Source of the DNA: G963663495 sp963663495
GTDB lineage: Bacteria > Bacteroidota > Rhodothermia > Rhodothermales > Bin80
Assembly (NCBI GenBank): GCA_963663495.1
Contig: OY760427.1
Coordinates: forward strand, 1,054,001-1,118,000
DNA: 64,000 nt
Reading direction: 5' to 3'
Position 1 is the stretch's first letter. The number at the start of each line of letters is the position of its first letter. Below are positions 57,190 through 64,000 of this stretch, one piece after another. Below the pieces are notes generated by a model. The model did no database searches and was not told the DNA's origin. It saw only the letters and a program-made list of their open reading frames with translations. A program made the translations under genes and the position numbers.

Positions 57190-57553
57190 TATTTCGGCCT
57201 GGCAGGTATGGTGTGTGACTTGAGGTGAATAATGCCCTCCTCTCGTGCGGATACGCGATCTCTTCCTGCGCCGCTTCCCTTGGCGCTGCATTGCCTACAT
57301 CCACGAACCCTCGGCTGCAGTCTCCTGGCGATACTTCCGCCTCCAGTAATTCAACGGTCCGTACGAGATGCCCTGCTCTGTGCAAGACGCCGCTGCGGAC
57401 CGGGTCCTTTCGTTATACTGCTCTACCAGCGGAAACATCTCTTCCGCCGTACGTCTGGGCTGTACCATGCGGTCCAGAGTCTGGGTTCTCACGTCTACGG
57501 GTAAGTTCTACAGAACCCGTCACCTAATCAAGATGCAGTTCACCGCACGCTCA
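57190..57553 (-). pseudogene. tnpA: IS66 TnpA fragment with element end
   Basis: The IS66 terminal sequence (TTCACCGCACGCTCAC) is at 57538-57553. From ATG 57492 the frame reads TLDRMVQPRRTAEEMFPLVE, NERTRSAAASCTEQGISYG and LNYWRRKYRQETAAE, then shifts to FVDVGNAAPREAAQEEIAYP. One frameshift near 57310 and loss of downstream tnpB/tnpC show it is a 5' remnant. Confidence 0.78.
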
Positions 57554-57920
57554 CGCAGGTGTAGCCATTGGGGTATAGCCCCACATCAGGCAAGTTGATA
57601 TGCCATTTATGTGAACCCAGATGAACACCCGTGCGAGCATGCACTCAATCGTTCGTCTCTTACCTCGTATCCCAATATCATTAGGTGTAACCTCTCTAGG
57701 CCACGCCACATGATCTGGTAACCCACCGGTCAATCACGAGTGCGGTTCTGATAGCCGCCGAGCACCGCTACGATCAGGATAGCAGTTCCCAAAGTACTGG
57801 GCTTTGGCAGCTTTACCCGTGCTGCATATCCATCCAAGAATCACAGCTCCATCTCCGTGAAAAAGACATCCGCGTCCAGCTCCGGCACCTCCCGACCCAA
57901 TTGCACCAAGGTCATGACGC

Positions 57921-58591
57921 GTCGGGTAGCCCGGGGGAATTTCACCCCCAGGCCCCCACAGAACCGTACGTGAGACTCTCGCCTCATACGGCTCTTCCTA
58001 AGCAATCGTCGTAAAACGGTCTTATGTGTCCCATCAAAGTCCTCCCCTCTCGGGTTGCTCCAATGTCCCATACCGCTCAGGGCAGCCCCTTCCCTCCAGA
58101 CTCATTACAAGCCCTTCCGCACTACTACGAACTGCTCCGCCCCTGTGCCCTGCATCGGTACTCAATCACTCACGGGGTCTCCGCTTGCGACTCTCCCTTC
58201 GCATCAGGACGACAGGTTCCCAAGTTCCATGTATAGGCCTGAATCCACGGTCTTGCCACCTGCATGCCGGATGCCACTTGGCCAATAGATAGGCTCCCGC
58301 CAAGCTTGTCCCAGCGGACTGGGCATTCCTCTGGTTTTGGCATCGTCTAAGATATTTCGACACTTCAGCAGTGGTTCATTTGCATTCAACTCCGTGGCTC
58401 GTACCTGACAAAGTCCTACCTCTGCCTTTTCCGGTCTCGCTCACCACCCTGTCTCTTAAACAACGCAGCAGCCGGCGGTTTAGAGCCTCCGCCTGTACAG
58501 CGGCTCTGGAGGGCCTACCTCCATCCTTTACATAGCATGACTACTCGAACATCAAATCATATTTGACCTCCCTTTTGTCTTCATGGCACAC
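57921..58591 (-). mobile_element. Group II intron, ORF-less, 671 bases, with precise exon junctions
   Basis: 5' end GTGTGCC at 58591, 3' end ...CTACCCGAC at 57921 (coding strand). Between lie the domain I-III blocks (GAGTTGAATGCAAATGAACC, AATGCCCAGTCCGCTGGG, GACAAGACCGTGGATTC-like sequence), domain V at 57961-57994 and a domain VI hairpin (GGGGGTGAAATTCCCC) with a bulged A. Domain IV has no reverse transcriptase. Removing these 671 bases joins the IS4 transposase codons VIS-R-RVMTLVQLGRE in frame, which supports the ends. The fragment at 8764-8995 is its closest relative in the window. Confidence 0.85.
57961..57994 (-). ncRNA. Group II intron domain V
   Basis: 34-base hairpin, GAGCCGTATGAGGCGAGAG then TCTCACGTACGGTTC on the coding strand, matching domain V consensus (GAGCCG...CGGTTC, 34 bases, GNRA-like loop GCGAGAGT). 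All consensus positions I can check are kept, so the ribozyme core may be active. Confidence 0.85.
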
Positions 58592-59622
58592 GCCGAGATA
58601 TCACACAATACATCGTTATTGCTCGCTGCAGACGCAACGAGGTACGCAGACCCAAACGCTCCACCTTGCACCCGCTCTTGAGCACGCGGAAGAAGTCTTC
58701 CACCCGCCACCGCTTGAGAATCATGGACACCCGCCGTGCATCCGCTACGCTCCCTACCTACATGCTGGTCAATAGCATCCACTCCACCGGCAGCGCATCC
58801 CCCGGAGGCTCCACCTCCAACACATGCACCCCGTACATCACCACCGGCTCTTCCTCGTTCTTCGGATCCGGCAACAAGAACCTCCCGTAGTGTACCTCCG
58901 CATTGATCATCCGGTAACTGCGACCCTTCCGTGCCTGCTTGCGCGCCGTCACCCGCTGTATCTCTATCTCCACATTCCCCGGAGCCTTACCACTGCGCAT
59001 TACCGCAAACAGCTTCCGATCATGCTTCGCTCGTATCAATACCTCCGCCTTACCTATGTTTACGCTGCTCGGCAAACATCGCAAAGCTGTCCGCCTCCCG
59101 GTCCGCAACACAGATCACCTGCGTCTCGCCGGACAGCTCCTCCTCCGCCTCGCATATATCCTTGAACCCGTCTATCCACTGCTGCGTCCGCGGAGCATGT
59201 GGACCCTCCTCCAGATCCTTGAAGCTGCAACGCAACACCCCCAACGTCAATCCGTCCTCCGTCACCGCCAGCGTCGCATGCAACGGCAACCCCAGCGTCT
59301 TCGCCGTCGTCTGATTACTCCCTATTACCTCCAAATCCGTACACGCCGGCCGCGTACTGTACCGCAACTTCGTCGTATCCTGGATGCATAACACGGTCTC
59401 CTGACTACGCATACGCTCTATCGTACGCCCACGATGCGGCGCCAATATGTTCTCCGGCGTTACCGTTTTGTCCTTCTTGCTCTCCAATAACCGGTAATGC
59501 CCCTTCACCGCCGCGCGGTCCGCATCCGTATGCGCGGTAATGCTGTGGCCTATCACATCGGCCAACATGGACATGCTCTTGAAGGGCGAATCTATGCGAA
59601 AACAGACGGCCGATTTGTTCAA

Positions 59623-59949
59623 CCCTTCAAAGATAAAAAGTCCGTAAACTCGCCCCCGGACACCCTAAACATCCATGTCATCATTCCAGCCCCCATACAT
59701 CTCTTGAGACTGCGCACTTTGGATAGGAATCGGTGCGCATTTTCACAGGAATAAACACACGCAGGCCGGAACCGCGCTCACTAATAGTCAGTTATCGGTG
59801 CGGAGCGCCTAAGGTTGGCGTCCTAAGGTTGGCGTCTAGTTCTTCTGCTTTGAGCCGCTGAGACTGGATGGCCGGCCGCTCTAGATCAATGAGTCGCCGT
59901 AGTGACTGCGAAACGTGAAGGTGCCAGGTGCCAGGTGCCAAATGCCGAC
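59623..59949. other. Intergenic with short tandem repeats, upstream of the TonB-dependent receptor
   Basis: No gene seen. Two short direct repeats occur: CTAAGGTTGGCGT twice (about 59810-59840) and GTGCCAG/GTGCCAA units at about 59920-59942, just before the receptor start. The receptor promoter should lie here. Confidence 0.5.
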
Positions 59950-62265
59950 ATGCTGAGAGCTGCCATCGTTGGCGTGGTGATTCTCAGCCTGCCCCAATTG
60001 GGCATTGCGCAGGATGCCAGCGACACCAAATACACAATCAGTGGCTTCGTTACTGACGCGGAGTCCGGGGAAACGCTGCCCTCCGCACACATCTACGATA
60101 TTGGCCGTCGCATAGGGACGGTAACCAATGCTTTCGGGTTTTACAGTCTCACGCTACCGGCGGATTCTGTAACGCTCGTTGTCAGTTATCTGGGATTTGC
60201 TGAGGCGGCATATGGTCTTCTCCTGACCGAAGACATGAAGCTGGATGTCAGCCTTATTCCGGTTGATGTGCTGGCGGACAATCTGATTATTATCGCTGAG
60301 CGAACCGAGCCCATCGAACAGAGTGTGCGAATGAGCACGACGAGTATCCCTATTTCGGAGGTGCGGTCGCTGCCTGCCGTCTTGGGGGAAGTGGACCTGC
60401 TCCGGTCTTTGCAGCTTCTTCCAGGTGTCCAGTCTGGAGGCGAGGCGGCGAGCGGGCTCTTCGTTCGCGGTGGTAGTGGAGACCAAACCCTGCTCCTCTT
60501 GGATGGAGCCCGCGTATACAATGCTTATCATCTGTTCGGATTCTATTCAGTGTTCAATGCCGATGCGCTTAAACATGTAGAGCTTACCAAGGGAGGGTTT
60601 CCGGCAAGGTACGGCGGCACACTGGCTTCCGTGGTGGAAGTGGGTATGAAGGAAGGCAATACCAAGCGGTACAGTGCAGATGCGGCCATCGGGGTGGTAT
60701 CAGCGAAGGCGATCTTTGAGGGTCCGATAATGCGCGATAAGGCGTCGTTTATCGTGTCGGGTCGACGCACATTCCTGGATCTCATCGCGCGCCCATTTAT
60801 GGAAGACGACGAAGTAACGACATTCGGTTTCTATGATGTGAACGCAAAGGTGAATGCCCAAGTGGCCCCAAACGATCGGTTATACTTCAGCGTGTACCAC
60901 GGACGAGACGGGTTCTCCTACCGCGAACAATCACCATGGGAGTACCGTGCGTATTTGAAATGGGGAAACGTTACGTCAACCTTCCGATGGAATCATGTTT
61001 TCGGTGATAAGTTGTTCGGCAACTTAACTGTGACTGCTTCCGATTACGAATTTGAAACCGGCTTTGACGAGAGGGAGGGCAGGACTACCGTGGTCAGCTC
61101 AGACTATATCTCGGGCATCCGTGAGTTCGGTATGAAGGTGGACATGGACTACTCACCTAGCTCTGCCCATTATATTCGGTTCGGGGGTCAAGCCAAATAC
61201 CATAGATTTAATTCTGGCGCCGTCCGCTTCTCTTCGCCGGACGACCAAGGGGTACTTACAAATCTTGGTCGGAACATTTTTTATGGAACACGGGGTGCGC
61301 TTTATGCGGAGGACGATATCACCTTCAGTGAGCAGTTGAAGGTGAATGTGGGATTGCGGCTGTCCAGTTTTGCCATCACCAACCGTTTATTCACAGCCCT
61401 TGAGCCGCGGCTATCCATCCGGTACCTGTTAGCTGGGGGGTGGGCACTGAAGGGCTCTTACGCCCGTATGCAGCAGTACATATTTCTGCTCCGCAATAGC
61501 GGGGTTGCATTGCCAACAGATCTGTGGCTGCCCTCCACAAGCCGCGTCCCTCCCCAGGATGGACACGTTGGAGCAGTAGGAGTTGCCCGCAGCATTTCCG
61601 GAGGACGCTATGAGCTTAGCATTGAGGGGTACTACCGCACGATGGACAACGCGGTAGAGTACGAAAACGCCGCTCGCTTTCTGGGCATTAGCGACGACTG
61701 GCAGGATAAGGTGGTTCGCGGAAGGGGCTGGGCATACGGTGGCGAGCTACTATTGCGTAAACAAGCCGGGCGCACTACAGGATGGATAGGATACACGCTC
61801 GCATGGGCATATCGCCAGTTCGATGAACTGAATAATGGCAACAAATTCCCGTACCAGTTTGACCGGCGGCATGACGTTTCTGTAGTGGTTACACACAGGG
61901 TTCGCCCGAGTATTGAACTGTCCGGGATTTGGACATTTGCCACAGGTTCGTCAATTTCACTGCCGTCCCACATCTATCGGGGATTGTCATCTGTTCTGGT
62001 GGAGTGCACACGTTGCTACATTGAGTCGTACACTAGTCGCAACAATTATCGGCTCGCCAGTTATCATCGATTAGATCTTGGGGTGAATTTCATAAAGCGA
62101 AAGAATGGGCGCGAAAAGACGTTTAGCCTCGGCGCATACAACGCCTACAATCGCAAGAACCCGTTTTTCCTTTATCCGTCGACGGACCGTAATGGCAAGG
62201 ATGTATTGAAGCAGGTGAGTCTGCTTCCCATTGTTCCGTACGTCACCTACAGACGAACATTTTGA
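59950..62265 (+). CDS. TonB-dependent receptor with carboxypeptidase-like regulatory domain
   Basis: 771 residues from ATG 59950, chosen because a signal peptide follows (MLRAAIVGVVILSLPQLGIA, then Q); a start at 59902 would put 16 polar residues before it. Residues ~30-110 form the CarboxypepD_reg-like beta domain (ISGFVTDAESGETLPSAHIY), then the plug (LLPGVQSGGEAASGLFVRGG, LLLLDGARVYNAYHLFG) and a 22-strand-type barrel ending in aromatic VPYVTYRRTF. It lies in the outer membrane and should import a substrate held by the DUF4249 lipoprotein, whose ATG overlaps its TGA (TGATG). Substrate unknown. Intact. Confidence 0.92.
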   Translation: MLRAAIVGVVILSLPQLGIAQDASDTKYTISGFVTDAESGETLPSAHIYDIGRRIGTVTNAFGFYSLTLPADSVTLVVSYLGFAEAAYGLLLTEDMKLDVSLIPVDVLADNLIIIAERTEPIEQSVRMSTTSIPISEVRSLPAVLGEVDLLRSLQLLPGVQSGGEAASGLFVRGGSGDQTLLLLDGARVYNAYHLFGFYSVFNADALKHVELTKGGFPARYGGTLASVVEVGMKEGNTKRYSADAAIGVVSAKAIFEGPIMRDKASFIVSGRRTFLDLIARPFMEDDEVTTFGFYDVNAKVNAQVAPNDRLYFSVYHGRDGFSYREQSPWEYRAYLKWGNVTSTFRWNHVFGDKLFGNLTVTASDYEFETGFDEREGRTTVVSSDYISGIREFGMKVDMDYSPSSAHYIRFGGQAKYHRFNSGAVRFSSPDDQGVLTNLGRNIFYGTRGALYAEDDITFSEQLKVNVGLRLSSFAITNRLFTALEPRLSIRYLLAGGWALKGSYARMQQYIFLLRNSGVALPTDLWLPSTSRVPPQDGHVGAVGVARSISGGRYELSIEGYYRTMDNAVEYENAARFLGISDDWQDKVVRGRGWAYGGELLLRKQAGRTTGWIGYTLAWAYRQFDELNNGNKFPYQFDRRHDVSVVVTHRVRPSIELSGIWTFATGSSISLPSHIYRGLSSVLVECTRCYIESYTSRNNYRLASYHRLDLGVNFIKRKNGREKTFSLGAYNAYNRKNPFFLYPSTDRNGKDVLKQVSLLPIVPYVTYRRTF

Positions 62266-63242
62266 TGGATGTGAAGCGGTGTATATTGGGTGTCCTGATT
62301 TGTAACATAGGGATCGCAGCGTGCGAACTAACGCTGGAAGTAGACCTGCCGCAGGAAGATCCCGTCTTGGTGGCCAATAGCCTCTTTACCCTTGACGAAG
62401 AGTGGAGCGTGCATGTAACAGACGCTCGCAGTCTGGTGGAGGGACGAGAGTCAATCAGCTATATTTCTGACGCGAGGGTATCTATAGAACTTGTCGATGG
62501 TGCCGACCGGTTTGAATTAATGCATTCGGAGGGAGGGTACTATTCAATTCCAGACTTGAAGCCAGCTATGGGGGAAACATACATGCTCAGGGTAAGCGCG
62601 GATGGATATGAATCTGTCTGGGCGATGGATATGGTGCCTGCGCAGATTGATGCACGGCACACATACGTAATGCCCGCAACCACCGAGCCGGAATGGTTCG
62701 ATTCCAGTGAACTCTATCTGTCCGCAGACGTTACGATCACGCTCAACGATCCGATCGAATTTGCCAATTACTATCGCATGGTTGCGCTCATAGAACAAGC
62801 TAGGGATGTTGACGACGGAATTGAGATCTTCAACACAAGAGAGTGGGAGTATACGGTCCGTGAAGGCTCGGTCATAGCTGAGCGTGCAGATCCCTTGGAG
62901 ATAAGCGACGGTCAGTTGTATGTGACAGAGGCACTGTTCACTGACAAGAGCTTTGATGGCGAACCTGTGGATCTTACGCTGCGAGTCCATGTGCCAAAGT
63001 GGGTCTGCTTTTCTTTTGAGAACCTTGAGGATACGGAGGGAGATGGCTCCTGTTTTGTTAGTCTCCACCTTATGCACATTAGCGAAGCGTACTACGACTA
63101 TGCTACGACCTATCAATTGCAGCGATGGTACAGTGGAGATGGAATATCGGACCCCGTACAAGTAGCGACGAACGTTGAGAATGGCTTGGGTGTATTCGCG
63201 GGTTACAACACGTATGTGGCGGAGTTGAAGCCTGAGGAATAG
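62265..63242 (+). CDS. DUF4249 lipoprotein, partner of the TonB-dependent receptor
   Basis: 325 residues from ATG 62265 (overlap of one base with the receptor stop). The leader ends in a lipobox (ICNIGIAAC), so it is a surface lipoprotein. Blocks typical of DUF4249: EDPVLVANSLFTLDEEWSV, ISDARVSIELVDG, YYSIPDLKPAMGETYMLRVS and the C-terminal YNTYVAELKP. The receptor-DUF4249 pair is common in Bacteroidota-type outer membranes and plays a SusD-like accessory role by analogy. Intact. Confidence 0.9.
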   Translation: MDVKRCILGVLICNIGIAACELTLEVDLPQEDPVLVANSLFTLDEEWSVHVTDARSLVEGRESISYISDARVSIELVDGADRFELMHSEGGYYSIPDLKPAMGETYMLRVSADGYESVWAMDMVPAQIDARHTYVMPATTEPEWFDSSELYLSADVTITLNDPIEFANYYRMVALIEQARDVDDGIEIFNTREWEYTVREGSVIAERADPLEISDGQLYVTEALFTDKSFDGEPVDLTLRVHVPKWVCFSFENLEDTEGDGSCFVSLHLMHISEAYYDYATTYQLQRWYSGDGISDPVQVATNVENGLGVFAGYNTYVAELKPEE

Positions 63243-63296
63243 GTACAGGATCCTGTTACAATCCAGTCGTATCCATGTGTGTCGCCACCTAGGCCT

Positions 63297-64000
63297 ACCG
63301 TGTGCCCAGTTCAGATACCAGACACTGTATAATATTTATCTGTTTTTGCGAGTTCGGTGTAGTGATTGGTTCTTTCAAGAGGTGCGGAGCCCTTGGATCG
63401 GAGTGATGCTTGCACCGGGGATGCGGGAAACGTAGCATCATTTGGCATGCGCGAGGCGCTTGCCTATGCGATGGACATACGTCGGCGCTATAACGCCCGG
63501 TAGCTCGGGTGTCTTTACAGTTCTCTTCCGAATTCCCGTTGCCATCGCACTAAACGTTGGCGCGGCAACGACGCTGGGGGGCAGGTATCACTCCCGGCTT
63601 TGGGTACGTTTGTTGCTTCGCGTGCTCGTCATTCTCGCTTAACGATGAGAACCTCTCTCCGTATCATATGGTATCGCTTCTCAAGGACGGCAAAGGTCTT
63701 GGCCCCTATCTCCAACCGGCTGTAGCCGCGCCAGATGACCTTGGAGCCTGGAGGCCGGTCCTTCTTCCGATCCATATAGCCACCAAAGACGGCCACCACC
63801 CGAATAGCAGCCCCGAGTGTCTTTGGAGGCGGCAGTCCAAACTCGTCGGCAAGCTCGTGCAACAGGCGCAGTTCCATCTCATCAAACAATCCTTCCGGCG
63901 ACGCTTCGGGTTCCTCGCGCCCCAGAAGCGTCATCAATAGCAGGCGCCACGCCATCACCATATAGATCGTAATGGCATTGTGCAGACTCTTGGCCTGCCG
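63297..64000 (-). mobile_element. IS4-family element, copy 2, runs off the window
   Basis: Almost base-for-base repeat of 49234-49943, same orientation, starting near CTACCGTGTGCCCAGTTCAG. It is 55 bases after the DUF4249 stop. Confidence 0.88.
63629..64000 (-). CDS. IS4-type transposase, C-terminal part, partial
   Basis: The frame is open from the window edge (RQAKSLHNAITIYMVMAWRL) to TAA at 63629: LFDEMELRLLHELADEFGLP, TLGAAIRVVAVFGGYMDRKK and EKRYHMIRREVLIVKRE, the C-terminal region after the DDE Glu of IS4 transposases. In copy 1 (49 kb) the matching stretch is preceded by frame breaks; here no lesion is seen within the window, so this copy could be the intact parent. Confidence 0.8.
   Translation of the reverse strand, partial: RQAKSLHNAITIYMVMAWRLLLMTLLGREEPEASPEGLFDEMELRLLHELADEFGLPPPKTLGAAIRVVAVFGGYMDRKKDRPPGSKVIWRGYSRLEIGAKTFAVLEKRYHMIRREVLIVKRE

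Larger units (their letters stand above)
57733..59622 (-). pseudogene. IS4-type transposase, split by a group II intron
   Basis: Reverse strand from 59622: ADVIGHSITAHTDADRAAV, RGRTIERMRSQETVLCIQDT (DDE core), VICVADREADSFAMFAEQR, frame change near 59060, then FAVMRSGKAPGNVEIE and CVISR at 58592. After the intron (57921-58591) the same frame resumes RVMTLVQLGREVPELDADVF, one TGA at about 57841, and TLGTAILIVAVLGGYQNRTR, aligned with AVFGGYMDRKKD-type sequence of the IS4 copies at 49 and 63 kb. The N-terminal DUF4338 part is missing. Several lesions, so dead as a transposase. Confidence 0.82.

Noticed and set aside
57841..58363. Short open frames reading SRMRRESHVRFCGGLGVKF and similar
   Set aside because: This peptide is the translation of domain V and VI of a group II intron, a common false gene call.
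1..64000. CRISPR array, tRNA or rRNA genes
   Set aside because: No regularly spaced repeats of 25-40 bases and no tRNA- or rRNA-like conserved blocks were seen on either strand; a dedicated search was not possible.

Overview
The window is a gene-poor-to-decayed accessory region of a Bacteroidota-lineage bacterium. The best lineage clues are the TonB-dependent receptor plus DUF4249 lipoprotein pair at the right end, and the PSD1 cytochrome / DUF1501 / lipoprotein sulfatase set at the left end. A Rhodothermota/Balneolota-like, possibly host-associated, genome is my inference, not something the sequence proves. Insertion sequences (IS605-type TnpB, IS66, IS4, IS1634, IS1380-like) and group II introns are dense, and many genes carry a single nonsense codon or frameshift, so the genome looks as if it is decaying under IS expansion. 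Some indels could be assembly errors.

Layout. 1-4.7 kb (minus): DUF1501 (partial), PSD1-type cytochrome and sulfatase, a catabolic operon. 4.8-9.0 kb: debris made of a MATE fragment, TnpB fragment, IS66 transposase entered by an ORF-less group II intron, a Fic remnant and an intron fragment. 9.0-18.3 kb (minus): restriction island. A translationally coupled mod-mntA-hepT-res operon is followed by the wreck of a type I system (truncated hsdS, broken AlbA_2-type gene, hsdR stump). 18.6-24.1 kb (minus): a 1426-residue STAND/NACHT-like ATPase with a C-terminal PD-(D/E)xK nuclease motif, coupled by an ATGA overlap to a DUF4143-type ATPase that carries a nonsense codon. 24.2-31.2 kb: IS605 and IS66 copies around an ImmA/IrrE-XRE plus DUF4411 pair. 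31.4-35.7 kb (minus): PIN protein, glycosyltransferase, UDP-diacylglucosamine-diphosphatase-like phosphoesterase, amidase.

35.8-48.6 kb (minus) is a complete type 1 BREX locus, brxA-brxB-brxC-pglX-pglZ-brxL. pglX contains a run of 14 G (plus strand) that puts it out of frame, a strong candidate for phase-variable switching, and brxC has a separate one-base frameshift. 49.2-59.6 kb: IS4 (with a DruA-like DUF4338 domain), IS66 and IS1634 elements, a ComEA-like gene, and an IS4 transposase carrying an ORF-less group II intron whose exons rejoin in frame. 59.9-63.2 kb (plus): TonB-dependent receptor and DUF4249. The window ends inside a second copy of the IS4 element.

The main functional theme is a stacked antiviral island (type III-like R-M with an embedded MNT/HEPN module, a STAND nuclease, BREX, and toxin-antitoxin-like pairs). 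The most novel candidates are the STAND-nuclease/ATPase pair, the mod-mntA-hepT-res arrangement and the homopolymer-switched pglX.
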